A stretch of DNA of 64,000 nucleotides from the NCBI RefSeq assembly GCF_049243985.1, contig NC_135372.1, positions 94,355,318 to 94,419,317 on the forward strand, in the 5' to 3' direction. A model generated the notes under the pieces. It did not search any database, had not been told where the DNA came from, and was given only the letters and a program-made list of their open reading frames with translations. Positions 41,833-54,346 of the stretch are shown one piece after another. This stretch comes from Paroedura picta (lineage: Eukaryota > Chordata > Lepidosauria > Squamata > Gekkonidae). Both the position numbers and the translations under genes were made by a program. Numbering within the stretch: position 1 is the first letter of the stretch; each line of letters begins with the position of its first letter.

Positions 41833-44800
41833 CTAGATGTTAGCTCTTGGGTCACTCTCCACATGCCCGCTATACCCCTGAAGTAGCCCTTCACAGCCTT
41901 CTGTTCCCCAGAATCCCTCACTCTTACCCAACTTCCTGATGTTCTTCGCTGTTTTTTACCCAAGCAGCTCTGTCCTCTCATCTTGATGACTGCAGGAAGC
42001 TCCTTGCCTCCAGTGGAATGCAAGGATATGGATTCCTAGTTGTCCCTGACAACCGGGCTTTTGTACCCCTGGAGAGTGAAGATTAGCTCTTTCTGAGGCC
42101 CAGGCCCCATTTCCCCCGGGGATCCAGGAGCAGGGTGAGGTCTGAAGGGTAGCATGCTGGTTGCCTGTGGTGGTTCTGCCACACACACAAAAAACCCTCT
42201 TTAAACCTTGGTTAATTTTTATGGTGTTCTGCACACACCAGAATGGACAACCAAGGAATGATGGGTGGCTCACATGTGCACGCATCAAGAGTCATCTGAA
42301 TTATTCTGGGCCATTTGGACAATTAGACATGAAATCAACAGATCTACAGACAGCATACCCCAGCAGCAGGGCAGCCTCACTGAGGAAGAAAAAACAACAG
42401 AATGACAATTTTAATTACTTGTGTAGGGGAACCAGTAGTTTGCTCTTGTTGCCAGGAAAATCATATAGCAAGAGCAAGGTAGCAGTTTTGGGGTTTGGAA
42501 TCATGGGGAGCTGAGCTGCTTAGGAAGCCTGTGGAGCCTGTGAGGCTGACCCAGCATGTTTGAAAATGCTCATGTTCCCACCTCCTGGCACCACCTGATA
42601 AAGGACAGGAGCCCTACATAGCAGCAGGACCAGCAGCCATGCAACCCTGCCAGTGAAGATTGACCACTGATTATGAGATGAGCCACCTCTTAGCTATCCC
42701 ATAGGAATGGAAGCAGCCGTGGGCAATTGGGAAACTGGTTCCTCTTGAAGCACCAGGCTTGGCCATGCCATGGCAGACTGATGGAAGGACGCGTGGCCTA
42801 GTGATGCCAATGGAGAGGATCTGAAATAGCAGAGTCTGGTGGCCTCTGTGTTCTACTTGCAGAAAGATTAACATGTCAGAAATAAGGGAGGCTTTGGAGT
42901 TGTGATGTTTGCAGTTATAAGGCTTCATGGCACTCTCGTCTCAAATGAGGCTCAATGGGAAGGAAGTGTGGTCCCTTCTGAGGAAGGACATCTGGCAACC
43001 ACAGAGTCAGAGCCGGTGCTCCCGGCTGAAACACAAGTCAGGATGAAGACATTCCACATGGGATGCTCTCTTCCAAGGTCTGTGGATATTGAATTACTTC
43101 CCATTAGGTACTGGCCAGATGGAAGGTAAATAAGTCCCGCTTTTAATGCAGGAAGGCCTTGCAATAACAAAGAATGCAGAATGCTTATGCGGCAGTTCAA
43201 TTGTACTAAGGAAACAGTACACAGAGCAGTATGAAATGTCCTGAGGAATCCTGGTCAGAAGCTTGCGCTAATGCAGCATATAATCGTTTGCAGAAAAACC
43301 ACACCTAGGGTGATTTTGTTTTGTTTGATGGGTCTATCTGTAAAACCCAAACTTTGACCAAGTATCCTTGACCTGACACTCTGTGTACACCCAAGCTGGA
43401 CTCTCCCCAGAGGTTTGTTATGTTGCAGATATGGGGCTGCCCCTCTGAAGCCCACTTTCTGCCACAACTAGCCATTTCTTTTCCCATAAGGTTCCAGCAT
43501 TTTCACTGGTTCTGGTTCTCAGAGCTTGAACTGAGGATCTGAGACAATCATAAGTCTTTTGGCTTAGAACTTGAATTGCTCCCCAGGTTGCATGCTCTGA
43601 TAGGAGGGCAAGTGCTCAGGATCCTGAAGCACTGCTGTAGCTCAAGGGCTTGCTCCATATCCCTGAGGCACAGAGATGGAGAACATAGCGCCACCTCCTG
43701 ATCTGAGAAAACACCAGCAAAAAATTAATTTCCGGAAAACACAACACAGCATTAACTAGGTATGCTACAAAGACACAACAATGGCACATGTATTTACACA
43801 AACAGTTAAATAGGCATGCACGCAAGACAGATATCTGTACACTATGTGCAAGTGCAAGAATCCTAGTGACACCTACACCTTTTAGCCTATGGTCCTTACA
43901 TGTGCAGATCCACATCATTCAAAACTAGCTACATACTTCAGCAGTGAATTTCATTTTTTTCTAATGAGAATTTCAGAAGTCCAGGAATATTCTGGGATCA
44001 TTCCAATCCATGCAAATTGATCCCGTCCCTCGATTATACAATGTATATTTTTATGTACTGATCTGGCAAAAATTAATTATCTTGATGTTGCACAGCTCAT
44101 ACTAGGCATAAAACAATTTGTGCATATGGTAAAGTGGTTTATGACTATCCTATCATCTGCACATTTAATCTATCCATAATTTATTTTACCCTGTACCTGA
44201 ATAAACTGAATTCTCCCATCCTACATGGTTATTGCAAGCATTCCTTGGAAAATAGGAGAAATTCTGTAGTGGTGGTGGTGGTATCTTCACAAACAGAAAA
44301 AAGTCCTCCAAACTCATATGGAAATCAGTCCTGCTTGTCCTGGGGTGGAAAGAGTGATGGCTTGACCGGAAGGAAAGAGATCAAGGCCACGTGCTTGCTG
44401 AAGAAGCAACACAGAGCAGACTCCCCCTCCCTCACCAGGGATTTATCAATGGGCAGGCAGCTGGAACTTCCTCACTGTGACTCTCCCTTGCTATGTGAGT
44501 TTCATAATATATTTTGGTCAGAGTTACAAGAAAAGGCGTGGGGAGAAAGAGGGAAGGGAGGGGGAAATTCCAGTAAATTGCCTCCGGTCCTTCTTCATTC
44601 TTCAGAATAGGAAGTTATTGAACTTCTCTTTGGGGTTTTCAGTTTCTGCCCAACAAGGAAAGAGGTCTCAGTTCTCTAACCTTTGCTGAATGTTAGATCC
44701 TTGCAGTAGATAGCAAAAGCTTATGACTATCCTTTCCTCCTTCCATGCTACCTCTCTTGTATTACTACCCCCTAGTCCCCTTCAACTTCATGAAAAGTAT

Positions 44801-45960
44801 TTCCACCCCTCACAGCAAGACAGTGGCAAAGGGATGCTCTGGAGGCATATCTTCCTCTGATATCTTCCTCTGATCCAGTCATGACGTCTCCGAGGGCAAC
44901 GGCCCTTGACTGCTGAGAGGCTGAAGGTTCTTCTCAGCTTATAAGCAAGCAGCACTGGCCCCTATGAAAGAAGCTGTTTTCTAGTACCGAACCCAGCTGC
45001 ATATATCTCCTGAGCTTCATTTAATGATTTTTGGAAATTCAGGGAAGAGAAGTCAGATGGCACACAGAACTTTTAGTCCTTTGGCTGCAAAATGCCATAG
45101 GAGGAACCACGACTCCCTTCTTATCCAGGAAAAGAGCTGCATTTTCTGATTGGCCTGACAGCCTGCTGATGAGCGTCCACAGAAGTAGCAAAGTTCAGTG
45201 AGAGATCAAGATGACTCAGGCCTCATCCTTGACACATCACACATTCTTACCCTTTCACCTACTCTCAATATTTGCTCTCACTCCATATCATAAAGTGTGC
45301 TTGGGAGGGATCCTCCCCTCCCTCACATGTGATATATCCCTGAGGACATTTCAGCAGTTTCCCAATCAGACCTCAGCCTGCCTCGATCAAAATGACTTCT
45401 CTGGAAATGCTCAGAGTCTCTTCTATATAGCAATGTTTATTCTTTGGAATTCATTGCATCTGGGAGTTTTATGTTCCATGGAAAAGCAGAGCATTTGTTT
45501 TTAAAAAGCACTGAGACAGTCCCTGGGAACGAAGGCTGTTTAGCAACCAGGGACAACTAGACGTATCTCCTGCTCTGAAGCATCATATAGCAACCTCTAA
45601 CCCAACTTTTGGAGCATTGGATGACAGAATTTGCTTTCGTCAGAGCCAGGATTGCATTCTGGAAAGGGTGTGGTATTTGAACTGTGAAAACCTGGGTTCA
45701 AATCCCTGCTCAGCCAAAACGCTACTTGGGGCTACTTTGTTTTGTTGACATTGTAGTTGGTGCAACAGGCTTGTCTACTGGATGCAAGCAACAAGTCTGA
45801 TTTGTGAATTGTGGGTGATTCTTGTCTCTTCACCTGACTAAGCAGGAAGAACATCTTCCCTATTCTGCCATCTTTGTGGTTAGGCTGTCATATGAGATGG
45901 AGCTATTCAACACACCCTTGTTTGTGAATCGTAATAAGCCCTGAGCTGGCTAGTTCAATC
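41833..45960. other. Non-coding stretch
   Basis: No exon recognised. Near 45,655-45,720 a tRNA-like segment with box B AACCTGGGTTCAAATCCC is probably an old SINE head. The rest is unique-looking. Confidence 0.4.
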
Positions 45961-45962
45961 AT

Positions 45963-46188
45963 CGAATCATAGAATCATAGAGTTGGAAGGGATCGCATGG
46001 GTCATCTAGTCCAACCCCCTGCACTATGCAGGACACTCACAACCCTATCACTCATCCACTGTAACCTGCCACCCCCTTGAACCTTCACAGAATCAGCCTC
46101 TCTGTCAGATGGCTATCCAGCCTCTGTTTAAACATTTCCAAAGATGGAGAACCCACCACCTTCCTAGGAAGCCTGTTCAATCTATCCC
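45963..46188 (-). mobile_element. CR1-type LINE 3' fragment, minus
   Basis: AATCATAGAATCATAGAGTT, CTAGTCCAACCCCCTGCAC and CATTTCCAAAGATGGAGAAC on plus are the complement of a CR1 terminus and preceding sequence. It differs from the 4.6 kb copy in the middle, so it is another subfamily. It abuts the 5S-headed SINE on its right. Confidence 0.85.
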
Positions 46189-46189
46189 C

Positions 46190-46355
46190 ATCTTGTCAGA
46201 TCTCAGAAACTGAGCAGGATCAGCTCTGGTCAGGGCTTGGATGGGAGACCAAAAAGAAACACCAGGGCTGCTATGCAGAGGCAGGCAATGGCAAACATCT
46301 CCTGCTCTGAAAACCCTACTGGGCCCCCATAAGTCAACTGCAACTTGATAGGGCA
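46190..46355 (+). mobile_element. 5S-rRNA-derived SINE
   Basis: TCAGATCTCAGAAACTGAGC and GCTTGGATGGGAGACC come from the 5S internal region. The body GCAGAGGCAGGCAATGGCAA and the end CATAAGTCAACTGCAACTTG follow. Better preserved than the copy at 18,421. Confidence 0.85.
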
Positions 46356-46361
46356 AAAAAA

Positions 46362-49300
46362 AGCCATAATCACAGCAAATTATGGTTCATAGACAATTCC
46401 TGATCTGAAATTCCATTTTGATTTCAGTTGTCACAGCAAACTAAAGTGACAGCAAATCCATGATTTATAAACCAGTTGATCATGATATTTATATGGTCTC
46501 GGTGATCATTGTCTCAGGCAAACCTACTTCACAGAACTGCTGTGAGGACAAAATAAGAACCCAGGTGCAAATGCAGCAGGTGAACCCATCAAATGGAGAT
46601 TTGTTACATGGGAATCTGGAGTGGTGTCACCTGTTTGTAGATGATCAGTCTTGATTAAACAGCATTTTAAAAAAACAGTTTATCCCTGCAACTGTCTTGA
46701 ACGAAAAGTGGATATTCATTTAGCTTTCATCTAGATTCAAAGCTTATTCATTGTATCTGTTTTTTAATGTATTCTCTGTCATATCCAGTAGCTCAAGGTT
46801 GCTCACATTTCTACCACTGACTTCCCAGTGTCTCAAGAGACGCCTGGGCTGTGAATCTAAGCATTTAGTAATGGAACTCTTTTTTTTTGGGGGGGGGGGG
46901 AGGGTAACATCATGCATGTATTGGTATCCCCTTCATCTCTGCTTTGTGAAAATGAGACTTATGAGGGAGACAGCTTGTGGCAAGAAATTAGAGCCTATGA
47001 TGTGAAACTCTAGAATGGTAATAAAAATAGAAGCAGGGCAACCTTTGACCAGGAAGCAATTTCTCAAGTTTATTAGCCTGAGGAAAACAGGAAGTCTATT
47101 ATTAGGATCAGAGGCCCATTTTGTGATTGGGATAATGACAGCCTGGCCCTTGTTTTGTTCTTCTCCGACATGCGGGATGACGTTTAGCAGGAAGCAAGGC
47201 CAAGCTTGGGGTGCTTCCCCTGCAGTGCCACAACAAATAAGCAGGCTTTCCTGATGCTAAGAGAACACATATTTTACTACTTTGTTTGGGTAAGGTCAGG
47301 GATTGTTGTGACTAAGAAAGAGGATGGAAGAAAGACAAGGAAGGTGAAGGTGCCGATTAAGTGGGCAGAGCTGATGTTGAGGCTCACATTCATCCTTGAC
47401 TGGCATTTGTTACTTTTCCCCATAGCTGTGACAGCAGGGGCATAAGACAAGCCCCGGATGGGTCACGGAACTCCTGTTCCACTATGTAGGGGTTCTTTTT
47501 TTTTTTTTTAGAACGTCTGACTATTTTTGTCTTATCTTTTTTATAAAATGCCCTAAGGATTCACTGAAGCATGGGCAGCACATAAATACCATCAATTAGT
47601 TCATGGAGACAGATTTGGTACTCCAAGTTCCAGTGGCTTGGAGGGGTAGCCATTCTCCACTGGAGAAAATGGCAGCAGTGGAGAGTGGACATTATGGCAT
47701 TATACCTATGTCCCCCCCAGCCCCCCTCCCCAAGCTTTACCCTAAATCTCCAAAAAATTTCCCAGCCCAGAACTGGCAACCCTAGACAAAGTTCTTTTCC
47801 TTATAATGCCAGGCAGAAACTTCCCAGCCCTATTACAGTACTGGGAAAAGGCATACTTAATGACTGACTAACTGACTGCTCTGCTACTCTTAAAATACAA
47901 GATCCCTGCCAGACCGAAAGGTGGCAGTCCTACAAAGGGTCTGGACAGTCCTTTTGAGGACCAAAGCTAAAAGTTGGATTTCAGAGCTGGAATATCAAGG
48001 GGAAGTATTGCATAATTAGCAGAATGTACAATGGCTAAATGCTACAGTAGGAGCCATGTGTTCCTTGTGTGTCTTTGCAGGTAAGAAAACGACAAACAAA
48101 ATGGAGACTTCCTTTTTTCTTTTCAATGGAATTTAACTAATTTATTATAGGAAATCCATTTCTAGATAGGGTAGTAGACAGATAGAGTTCTAATGTTCTA
48201 ATGTGTTTTCACTAACTAGGATGCAGAAAGATGCAAGAATTCATCCTGCCAAAGATGGAAAATGTGGCAATGTGAGAGAGAGAGATGAAGGAGGAGGAAA
48301 GAAGGAAGGAAGTCCCCTGAGAGGATCAATCTACATATCAAAGGGACAGCAATAAAATAAAGTCAGGAAGGATCTTCTGTGTGCCTATCTGTCTTTCTGA
48401 CTCTCTGATAGCCCCCCTCTGGAGTCTGTGGCATCGCAAAGCCCTTCTCTTTCAACATTGGGAACCTTACCTTTTAATTGGTAACTCTAATAAATGTAGT
48501 CATCAATGTAGTTTAGTGGTCAGTGTCAGAACAGAATCTGGGAGACCACAATCCATATCCTCATGTGCCCATGAGGTTCAGGGAATGACCTGGGGCCAGT
48601 CACTCTCTTACTTAGTCTGAGTAAGTTGCTGTGGACCATGGGGAGGGTGGCATTTGGAGAGGGGAGAGAGCTCACTGTGAGTGGGATGCCCCCCTCTGAG
48701 GCTCCCATTTCCTTCAAGGGAACTGATCTCTGTAACCTCAGGTGCTGATATCTTCCCACTCATATTAGTCTCCATTTCTTCCTCAATTCCCTTTTAATAC
48801 TCCCCCCCCCCATACCCACTACTCCCAGTACCACTACTGGGTTTTTGTTTGCATGGTTTCCCCTCAGTCATAGGCATATTGTTAAGCTGTAGCAATGTAT
48901 CTATTTCTGGTTTAAAATGGTGGACATGTTCCCCTTGCACCCACCCTCCCTCTCTCCCTTCCACCAGCACTGAGAGCAAAATGTGGAAGGAAGCAATGAC
49001 AAGTGTTGGCATGAATGTGCACATTACAGTGGAGTCAACCTTTTTTGCCCCATGTGGCTGTCACAGCAGCAATACGTTGCCTGTTGCCTATGGCGATCTT
49101 CACAACTCTGCCATCCACCAGCTGAGGTGAGCAAATGGGAGGGAGGCCTCTGTCCCTTGCTTGTCTCCTGCAGCAGGCGTATCACTGACAGGGAGTCAGC
49201 CTCTGTGTGGCCTATGGTGCATTGCCAAAGGTCCTTGCTTCTCCTGGCCACTCTGAGAGTAAGCACATCTTCTATTCAGCACCTGATTAGCGCCTGTCAA

Positions 49301-50480
49301 CCTGCTTTCCCCAATAAATTATTGTGGAACTGGAGGAGCAGGCAGAGGAGGAGTATTGCTGGCATACCCCTTTTTTCTCACAAAATCCCCCAAAACATCT
49401 CTTACAACTCATCCCCAACGGTTCCCTGAGTCCACAAAGTGTTAACGTGAAGCAAAATCCTTTCTTCCACCACCCCCCTCCCCATAGTTTATCTCCCACC
49501 AGACTTCTCCCTTCTATTTCAGACATTTGCTTTTCATGCGGAAACCTAGGCCTGTTCATGCTTGCTAATGCTAACCAGTTATTGGCTTTGTCTGTATATT
49601 TCATATCTTATACTGCACTCTGGTGTTCAGAAGACACATTGCAGAGAATGCTAAAAAAAACGTCTGCTGAGGTGTCCCAGGGTTGTTTCTTCTACCACAT
49701 ACCAACAAGAGACTAACAGGAGCCTACAGGAATATATCAATTCCAAATATGTTTGATCTAAAAAAAAGGAGATCCAAAATCAACTAGAAGAAAATGTCTT
49801 TCTGATATTTAATCACTAACAGTAAAGCCTGTTGAACATAAAATACAAAGGGCTCTAGACCACCTGCAGTGCCTTTCAATACTTTCCCCACCCAGCCTGT
49901 GCAGTTGAAGGGGGGGATACTTAAAGGGATCATGGACCACGTAACAGCTGAACGTGACAGCCGGAACCGGGGGCCGGTCCAATTAAACATTCCCCACCAG
50001 CTTGCAAAGACATATGGGGGAAAGTGTTTAAACGGAGTGAGGGCCCCACATTACAGCTGATCATGGGTCTGTCACGGTCAGCTGTAGTATGGCAGCACAC
50101 TTCCTTTAAAAACTCTCCCATCACTGCAGGCAAAGCATGGGCGGGGTTCTGTCTGGAGGCTCTGGAACATTCAATGCACACTTGGTTCTTATATCGATTC
50201 TTAATTGTTCAGCAATATAGGGAGACATAAAGCTTTACAAAACATGTTTCACTTACAAGCCACTGTAGATTATATACAAAAAGAATAAAGTATAGAAAAG
50301 GTGTTTTAAGAGCAAAAAATTCAGAATAAGTTACAAAGAATGCAAAAGGGGGACGTGAAGAGTACGCTGATTAATTTGGTAGCATTCTACTGGTCTTTGC
50401 TGACTCAAAAGCCTCGGGATTATATTGGTTCCAGCTGTATTAGTGAAGCTGCAAAAAGGGCTTTATATCAACAGCTTGTA
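46362..50480. other. Non-coding stretch with short repeats
   Basis: Contains two members of the inverted-end short repeat family (47,625-47,786 plus, ending ACTGGCAACCCTAG; 48,650-48,758 minus, partial), a tRNA-like segment near 48,505-48,620 that is probably a decayed SINE, and T/G-runs at 46,880. No exon recognised. Confidence 0.45.
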
Positions 50481-51090
50481 ACCTATCTGGCCACTGAAAT
50501 CCACACTACTGTAACAGCAAAACTATTTGACTGTGGGCCCAGAGTGATAAAATATTTAGGAATATATCTGGATAAAGACCTTACAATATTGAAGAAAAAC
50601 AACTATGAAAGAGAATGGAAACTTATACAAGGGGATTTGGAGAGATGGTATAAGCTGATGCTTTCGTGGTCGGCCCGAATGGCGACACTGAAAATGAATA
50701 TACTACCAAAGCTCAATTTTCTGTTCCAATCTCTGCCCATAGCCCTAGGAGATAAGCAATTAAATAGATGGCAATCGGAGCTTTACAACTTCATACGGGC
50801 ACATAAAAGACATAGAATAGCAGCAAGGGTAATGCAAGACGTTAAGGCGAGAGGTGGCCTAGCTCTGCCAAATTTAAAACTTTATTCTCATGCAGCAATG
50901 GTGACAATGTTGACCGACGGGATGATCGACCCTTTGCATAAAGATCTAGCATTGGATAGGGAAAATTTCGGAGTAGGGCTACATGAAATATTATGGCCAT
51001 CAACAGTTCAAACAATAAAGAAAGGGGAAAATCAATGGAATGCGGGGGCCATCAAAAAAAACAGAAAAAAAAGACTATTTGACTGTAATG
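50481..51090 (+). mobile_element. L1-like LINE ORF2 fragment
   Basis: An open stretch translates to RVIKYLGIYLDKDL, WSARMATLKMNILPKLNFLF and ARGGLALPNLKLYSHAAM. These match the conserved segment after the reverse-transcriptase domain in L1-clade ORF2 (YLGI, KMN-LP, GGL--P---Y motifs). Endonuclease and catalytic RT core are missing, so it is a 5'-truncated piece with the C-terminus also lost. The frame begins upstream at 50,340, but I cannot assign that part. Confidence 0.7.
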
Positions 51091-51109
51091 TTCTATATGT
51101 TGTTTCCCC

Positions 51110-51430
51110 TAAAAATCATCTTGGAAACTCCAGCTGATCCATAATGCCATGGCTTGAGTATTAACAGGAGCTAGGTGGATCATTCATATTACTTCCATTC
51201 TGCAGATGTGCAGATGTGCCCATTTGATATCAATATCAGTTTAAGGTTTAGGCTATCATATATAAAGCCATCCATGAACTTGGCTTCTTTTATTGGGTGG
51301 GCCACCTCTCTCCCTATGCTCTGCCACGTCAACTTCGCTCATGTCCTCAGGGACTTCTGAAAAAGCCAGCCTGCAAATGGGCAAAATCAACAACTTCCTG
51401 CACACGTGCTTTCTCCCTTATGGCTCCTAA
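51110..51430 (+). mobile_element. L2-like LINE ORF2 fragment
   Basis: The broken frame reads KLQLIHNAMA, VLTGARW and IIHITSI, the L2-type motif that normally continues into LRSLHWLPV. Several stops. Old. Confidence 0.5.
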
Positions 51431-51435
51431 CTTGA

Positions 51436-51705
51436 CAGCCAGCATGGTGTAGTGGTTAAGAGTGGCAGACTCTAATCTGGAGAACTGGGTTTGATTCCCC
51501 ACTCCTTCACATGCAGCCAGCTGGGTGACATTGGGTTGGTCAGTTTTCATAGAGCTTTTCTCATACAGCAGTTCTCTTAGGACTGTCTCAGCTTTGCCTT
51601 CTTCTCAGGGTGTCTGTTGTGAGGAGAGGAAGGGAAAGGTGTTTGCAAGTGCTTTGGGACTCCTTCGGGTAGTGAAAAGCAGGGTATAAAATCCCAGCTC
51701 TTCTT
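51436..51705 (+). mobile_element. tRNA-derived SINE
   Basis: GCATGGTGTAGTGGTTAAGA box A, GGTTTGATTCCCC box B, GCCAGCTGGGTGACATTGG and a CAGCTCTTCTT tail. The same family as 14,829. Confidence 0.88.
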
Positions 51706-52039
51706 GTGGAATGGCCTGCCTGAGAGATCAGGAAAGCTCCCACTCTTCTGGCCTTCTGAAAACTATGCAAAATAAAACTGATCAAGGAGGCTTTTCCATG
51801 CAGGTAATAGTGTTACACTGTACAAATGGTTCACAAATTTACTGGGGTAAACAACTGAGACTGTGGTCTATACTGCTGCATCTAGCTTATTTTGAGTAGA
51901 ATCCTATTAAGTTATTTTTGTACTGCTTAATATGTCATAGTTATACTTATGCTGTGCTTCCATTTTTTCTGGTAGTTCCAGATTTCTAAAATTTTAATAT
52001 GTCAGCTGCTGAATGCCCCATATTGTGTATATACGTATA

Positions 52040-52340
52040 TATTTTTTATTATTCAATTTATAGACAACTGCTCCTGGTGGTTTACATCATAAAACATTAA
52101 AAACACAATAAAACCAGAATAAAATCTTCCCAGACTTAACAGCAATAAAGGCAGCAGTAGTCACAACTTCCAGTCCCACCCCCCTTGTTCAGCTTGGTGG
52201 GCAAGTTGTCTTTTGGTGACGGTGGGAGCAGATCTAATAGACTTTGGGGGGGGGGATCCTTAGTTGGACTACTAGAACTCTGCCCTGGCCTCAACCATAC
52301 GGAAGAGCTCCATCTTGCAGGCCCTGTTGTTGATTATACT
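52040..52340 (-). mobile_element. L2-like LINE 3' end, minus
   Basis: TATAGACAACTGCTCCTGG and GTGGTTTACATCATAAAAC, with CTTGCAGGCCCTG near 52,315 on plus, match the family at 33.4 and 63.1 kb in reverse orientation. Confidence 0.5.
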
Positions 52341-53119
52341 GACATTACTACACATAACCTGTGTTCCCCGGCAGACTCAAGATGCGTAATCTAGAGTCCC
52401 CAGCAGAAAGGTAGACCATAAATAATAGGAAACTGTAGATTTGTTATAACTACAGGAAGCCAAAATGTTCTCAGGGCTCTACATGAGTAACACAAAAATT
52501 GCAAGCAAGGCCTTTTATAATTTTTTTAAGATGCTTGAAATGTTTGGCATAGCCATTTTCTGTACCAATGCGACACAACAAAATGATCTGTTGAATATGC
52601 ATTTTTTCCTTTCTGAGAACAGCTAACCACTTTAAGATGCATTCTTTAAGATCAACTGCTATTATATTTGCTATAGAGGAACAGCCGATGTGGCCCACCC
52701 TCCTTTGAGCATGGCCTCACTTGCATCAGAAAATGATGCAAGGAGTAGCTTCAATAGAACCATCATATTATGTATATCATGTAAGTTGGTGCACCATCAT
52801 CACAAAGGAAAATAAGAATTTCTTGCGAAAGCACTCTAACATACTTGGAGCCTATTTGTAAGAAAGCTGGGAGGAGCTTGTCTTTTTCATGGGACAGGAG
52901 TACTTATGCCACAAAGTATATATTTTTTAAATTATTAAGTACAAGGTTAGTTAGAGCATAGGACTTGGGTGATGCATACCACACAATTACACACAAAAGG
53001 TTTATAAGCAGACTATGGAAATCTGAGTTATGCAGGAATGCTACAAGAAACTCCAAAATGGTTGACCAATTACTGCTGCAAAACATTATAAATATATGTA
53101 TTGCACAGAATAGGCAAGA

Positions 53120-53990
53120 GATATCAAAGGTGAGCTGGAAGCTTCTTGACCTGGAAATTGCAGCTGGTAGGGTCCTCACAGGAACATCGTGGAGGGCCCA
53201 CATCCAGCCTGTTCTGAGGCAGTTGCACTGGTTGCCAGTTGCTGCCTGGATCCAGTTCAAGATTTTGGTCTTGAACTTTAAGGCTCTTACTGTTTACGCA
53301 CTGGGAGCTTCACTCCCCCAGCTTCCGTACAGGAGTAGAAATCGGGGGCGGATGAGGTGCACTAGGCCAAATGCTCCCACATGTGGGTGCAGGAAGGGGT
53401 GAGGCAACCTGCTACAACTAAAACTCCAGCCTGCAGCCTGGCATGAAGCCTCCAGTGCATAAACAGTCTTTGTGGCTTGGCCCCATATACCGGAGGGACC
53501 GCCTGTCCCACTATGCCACCCGCAAGGCTTTATGCTCTGTGAGTACTGACTTGCTGGTTATTCCCGACCTAGAGAAGCACACCTGGCCTCAACCAGGGCC
53601 AGGGCCTTTTCGGTCCTGGCCCCTACCTGGTGGAATGAAGTCCTGGTCAAGCTGCGGGCTCTGTGGGAACTTTCAGTATTCTGCAAGGCCTGCAAAACGG
53701 AGCTGTTCTGCCAGGTCTACAGTTGAGGCCAGGGCAGTGAGGAAGATTGATTTGGCCCCCCCCCCTTGTGCTAGATAGCACCCGGGCCAAGTGACATCGA
53801 TGTCCCTCCTACGACCCCATTATTAGTGACTTTAGGGGGACAGGTGTCTCTGTGTTAATTCCACCATGTTCTGTATTGTTCTATATTGTTATTGTTGTTA
53901 CGTTCTATTTTTAATGGGGTTTTATTGGGATTTTTTACAAAGGGCTACTGTAACCCGCCACAAGCCAGTTCCAGGAGTGGCAGGGAATAA
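53120..53990 (+). mobile_element. L2-like LINE, C-terminal RT region and 3' UTR
   Basis: The frame contains AAGRVLTGTSW, AHIQPVLRQLHWLPVAAW and FKILVLNFKALT, typical of the C-terminus of L2-type LINE proteins, then shifted pieces ending GLCGNFQYSARPAKRSC. The 3' end is CTGTAACCCGCCACAAGCC and an AATAAT tail. Frames are broken, so it is inactive. Confidence 0.65.
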
Positions 53991-54009
53991 ATTCAACAAT
54001 AATAATAAT

Positions 54010-54014
<5 letters not shown>

Positions 54015-54040
<26 letters not shown>
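54015..54040. repeat. (GA)n microsatellite
   Basis: Short GA run 90 bp past the FGD2 stop codon, within or beside its 3' UTR. Confidence 0.9.
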
Positions 54041-54133
54041 ATGCTAGTAAGGTTATTTGACGTTTCTTATGTAACAAGGTCTGCATCCATGCCCTTTCCC
54101 CAAGCTAGGAAGAGCCTCATGACAAGGTCCCAA

Positions 54134-54346
54134 TTACTCCAGTTCATCGAATGAGTCCTCTTCCTCTTCACCATGGGCTGCCTGTGCTATGGCTTTCATC
54201 CATCGCTGTTTCAGTTCTTCTGTCTCTGCCATCAATGTGTGAATCTGCTTGGACTGGATGAGCTGGAAGACATGGCGGGTGTCGTTCTGAGGTATATCCC
54301 TGACTTGGTAGCCTAGCAGGGGGATGGAGGTGTGAGCCTTGACATC
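54134..54346 (-). CDS. FGD2: FGD2 last coding exon (end of PH domain 2)
   Basis: 213 bp including the stop, entered from a TTTTCCCTCAG acceptor in phase 0. It encodes [15 protein letters not shown] through [18 protein letters not shown] and an acidic tail [11 protein letters not shown]. The C-terminal tryptophan helix (QRWMKA) is the typical end of a PH domain. Confidence 0.9.
   Translation of the reverse strand, partial: DVKAHTSIPLLGYQVRDIPQNDTRHVFQLIQSKQIHTLMAETEELKQRWMKAIAQAAHGEEEEDSFDELE

Noticed and set aside
28000-54000. PIM1 or another syntenic neighbour of FGD2
   Set aside because: No kinase motif or other exon of an expected neighbour was found in any frame.
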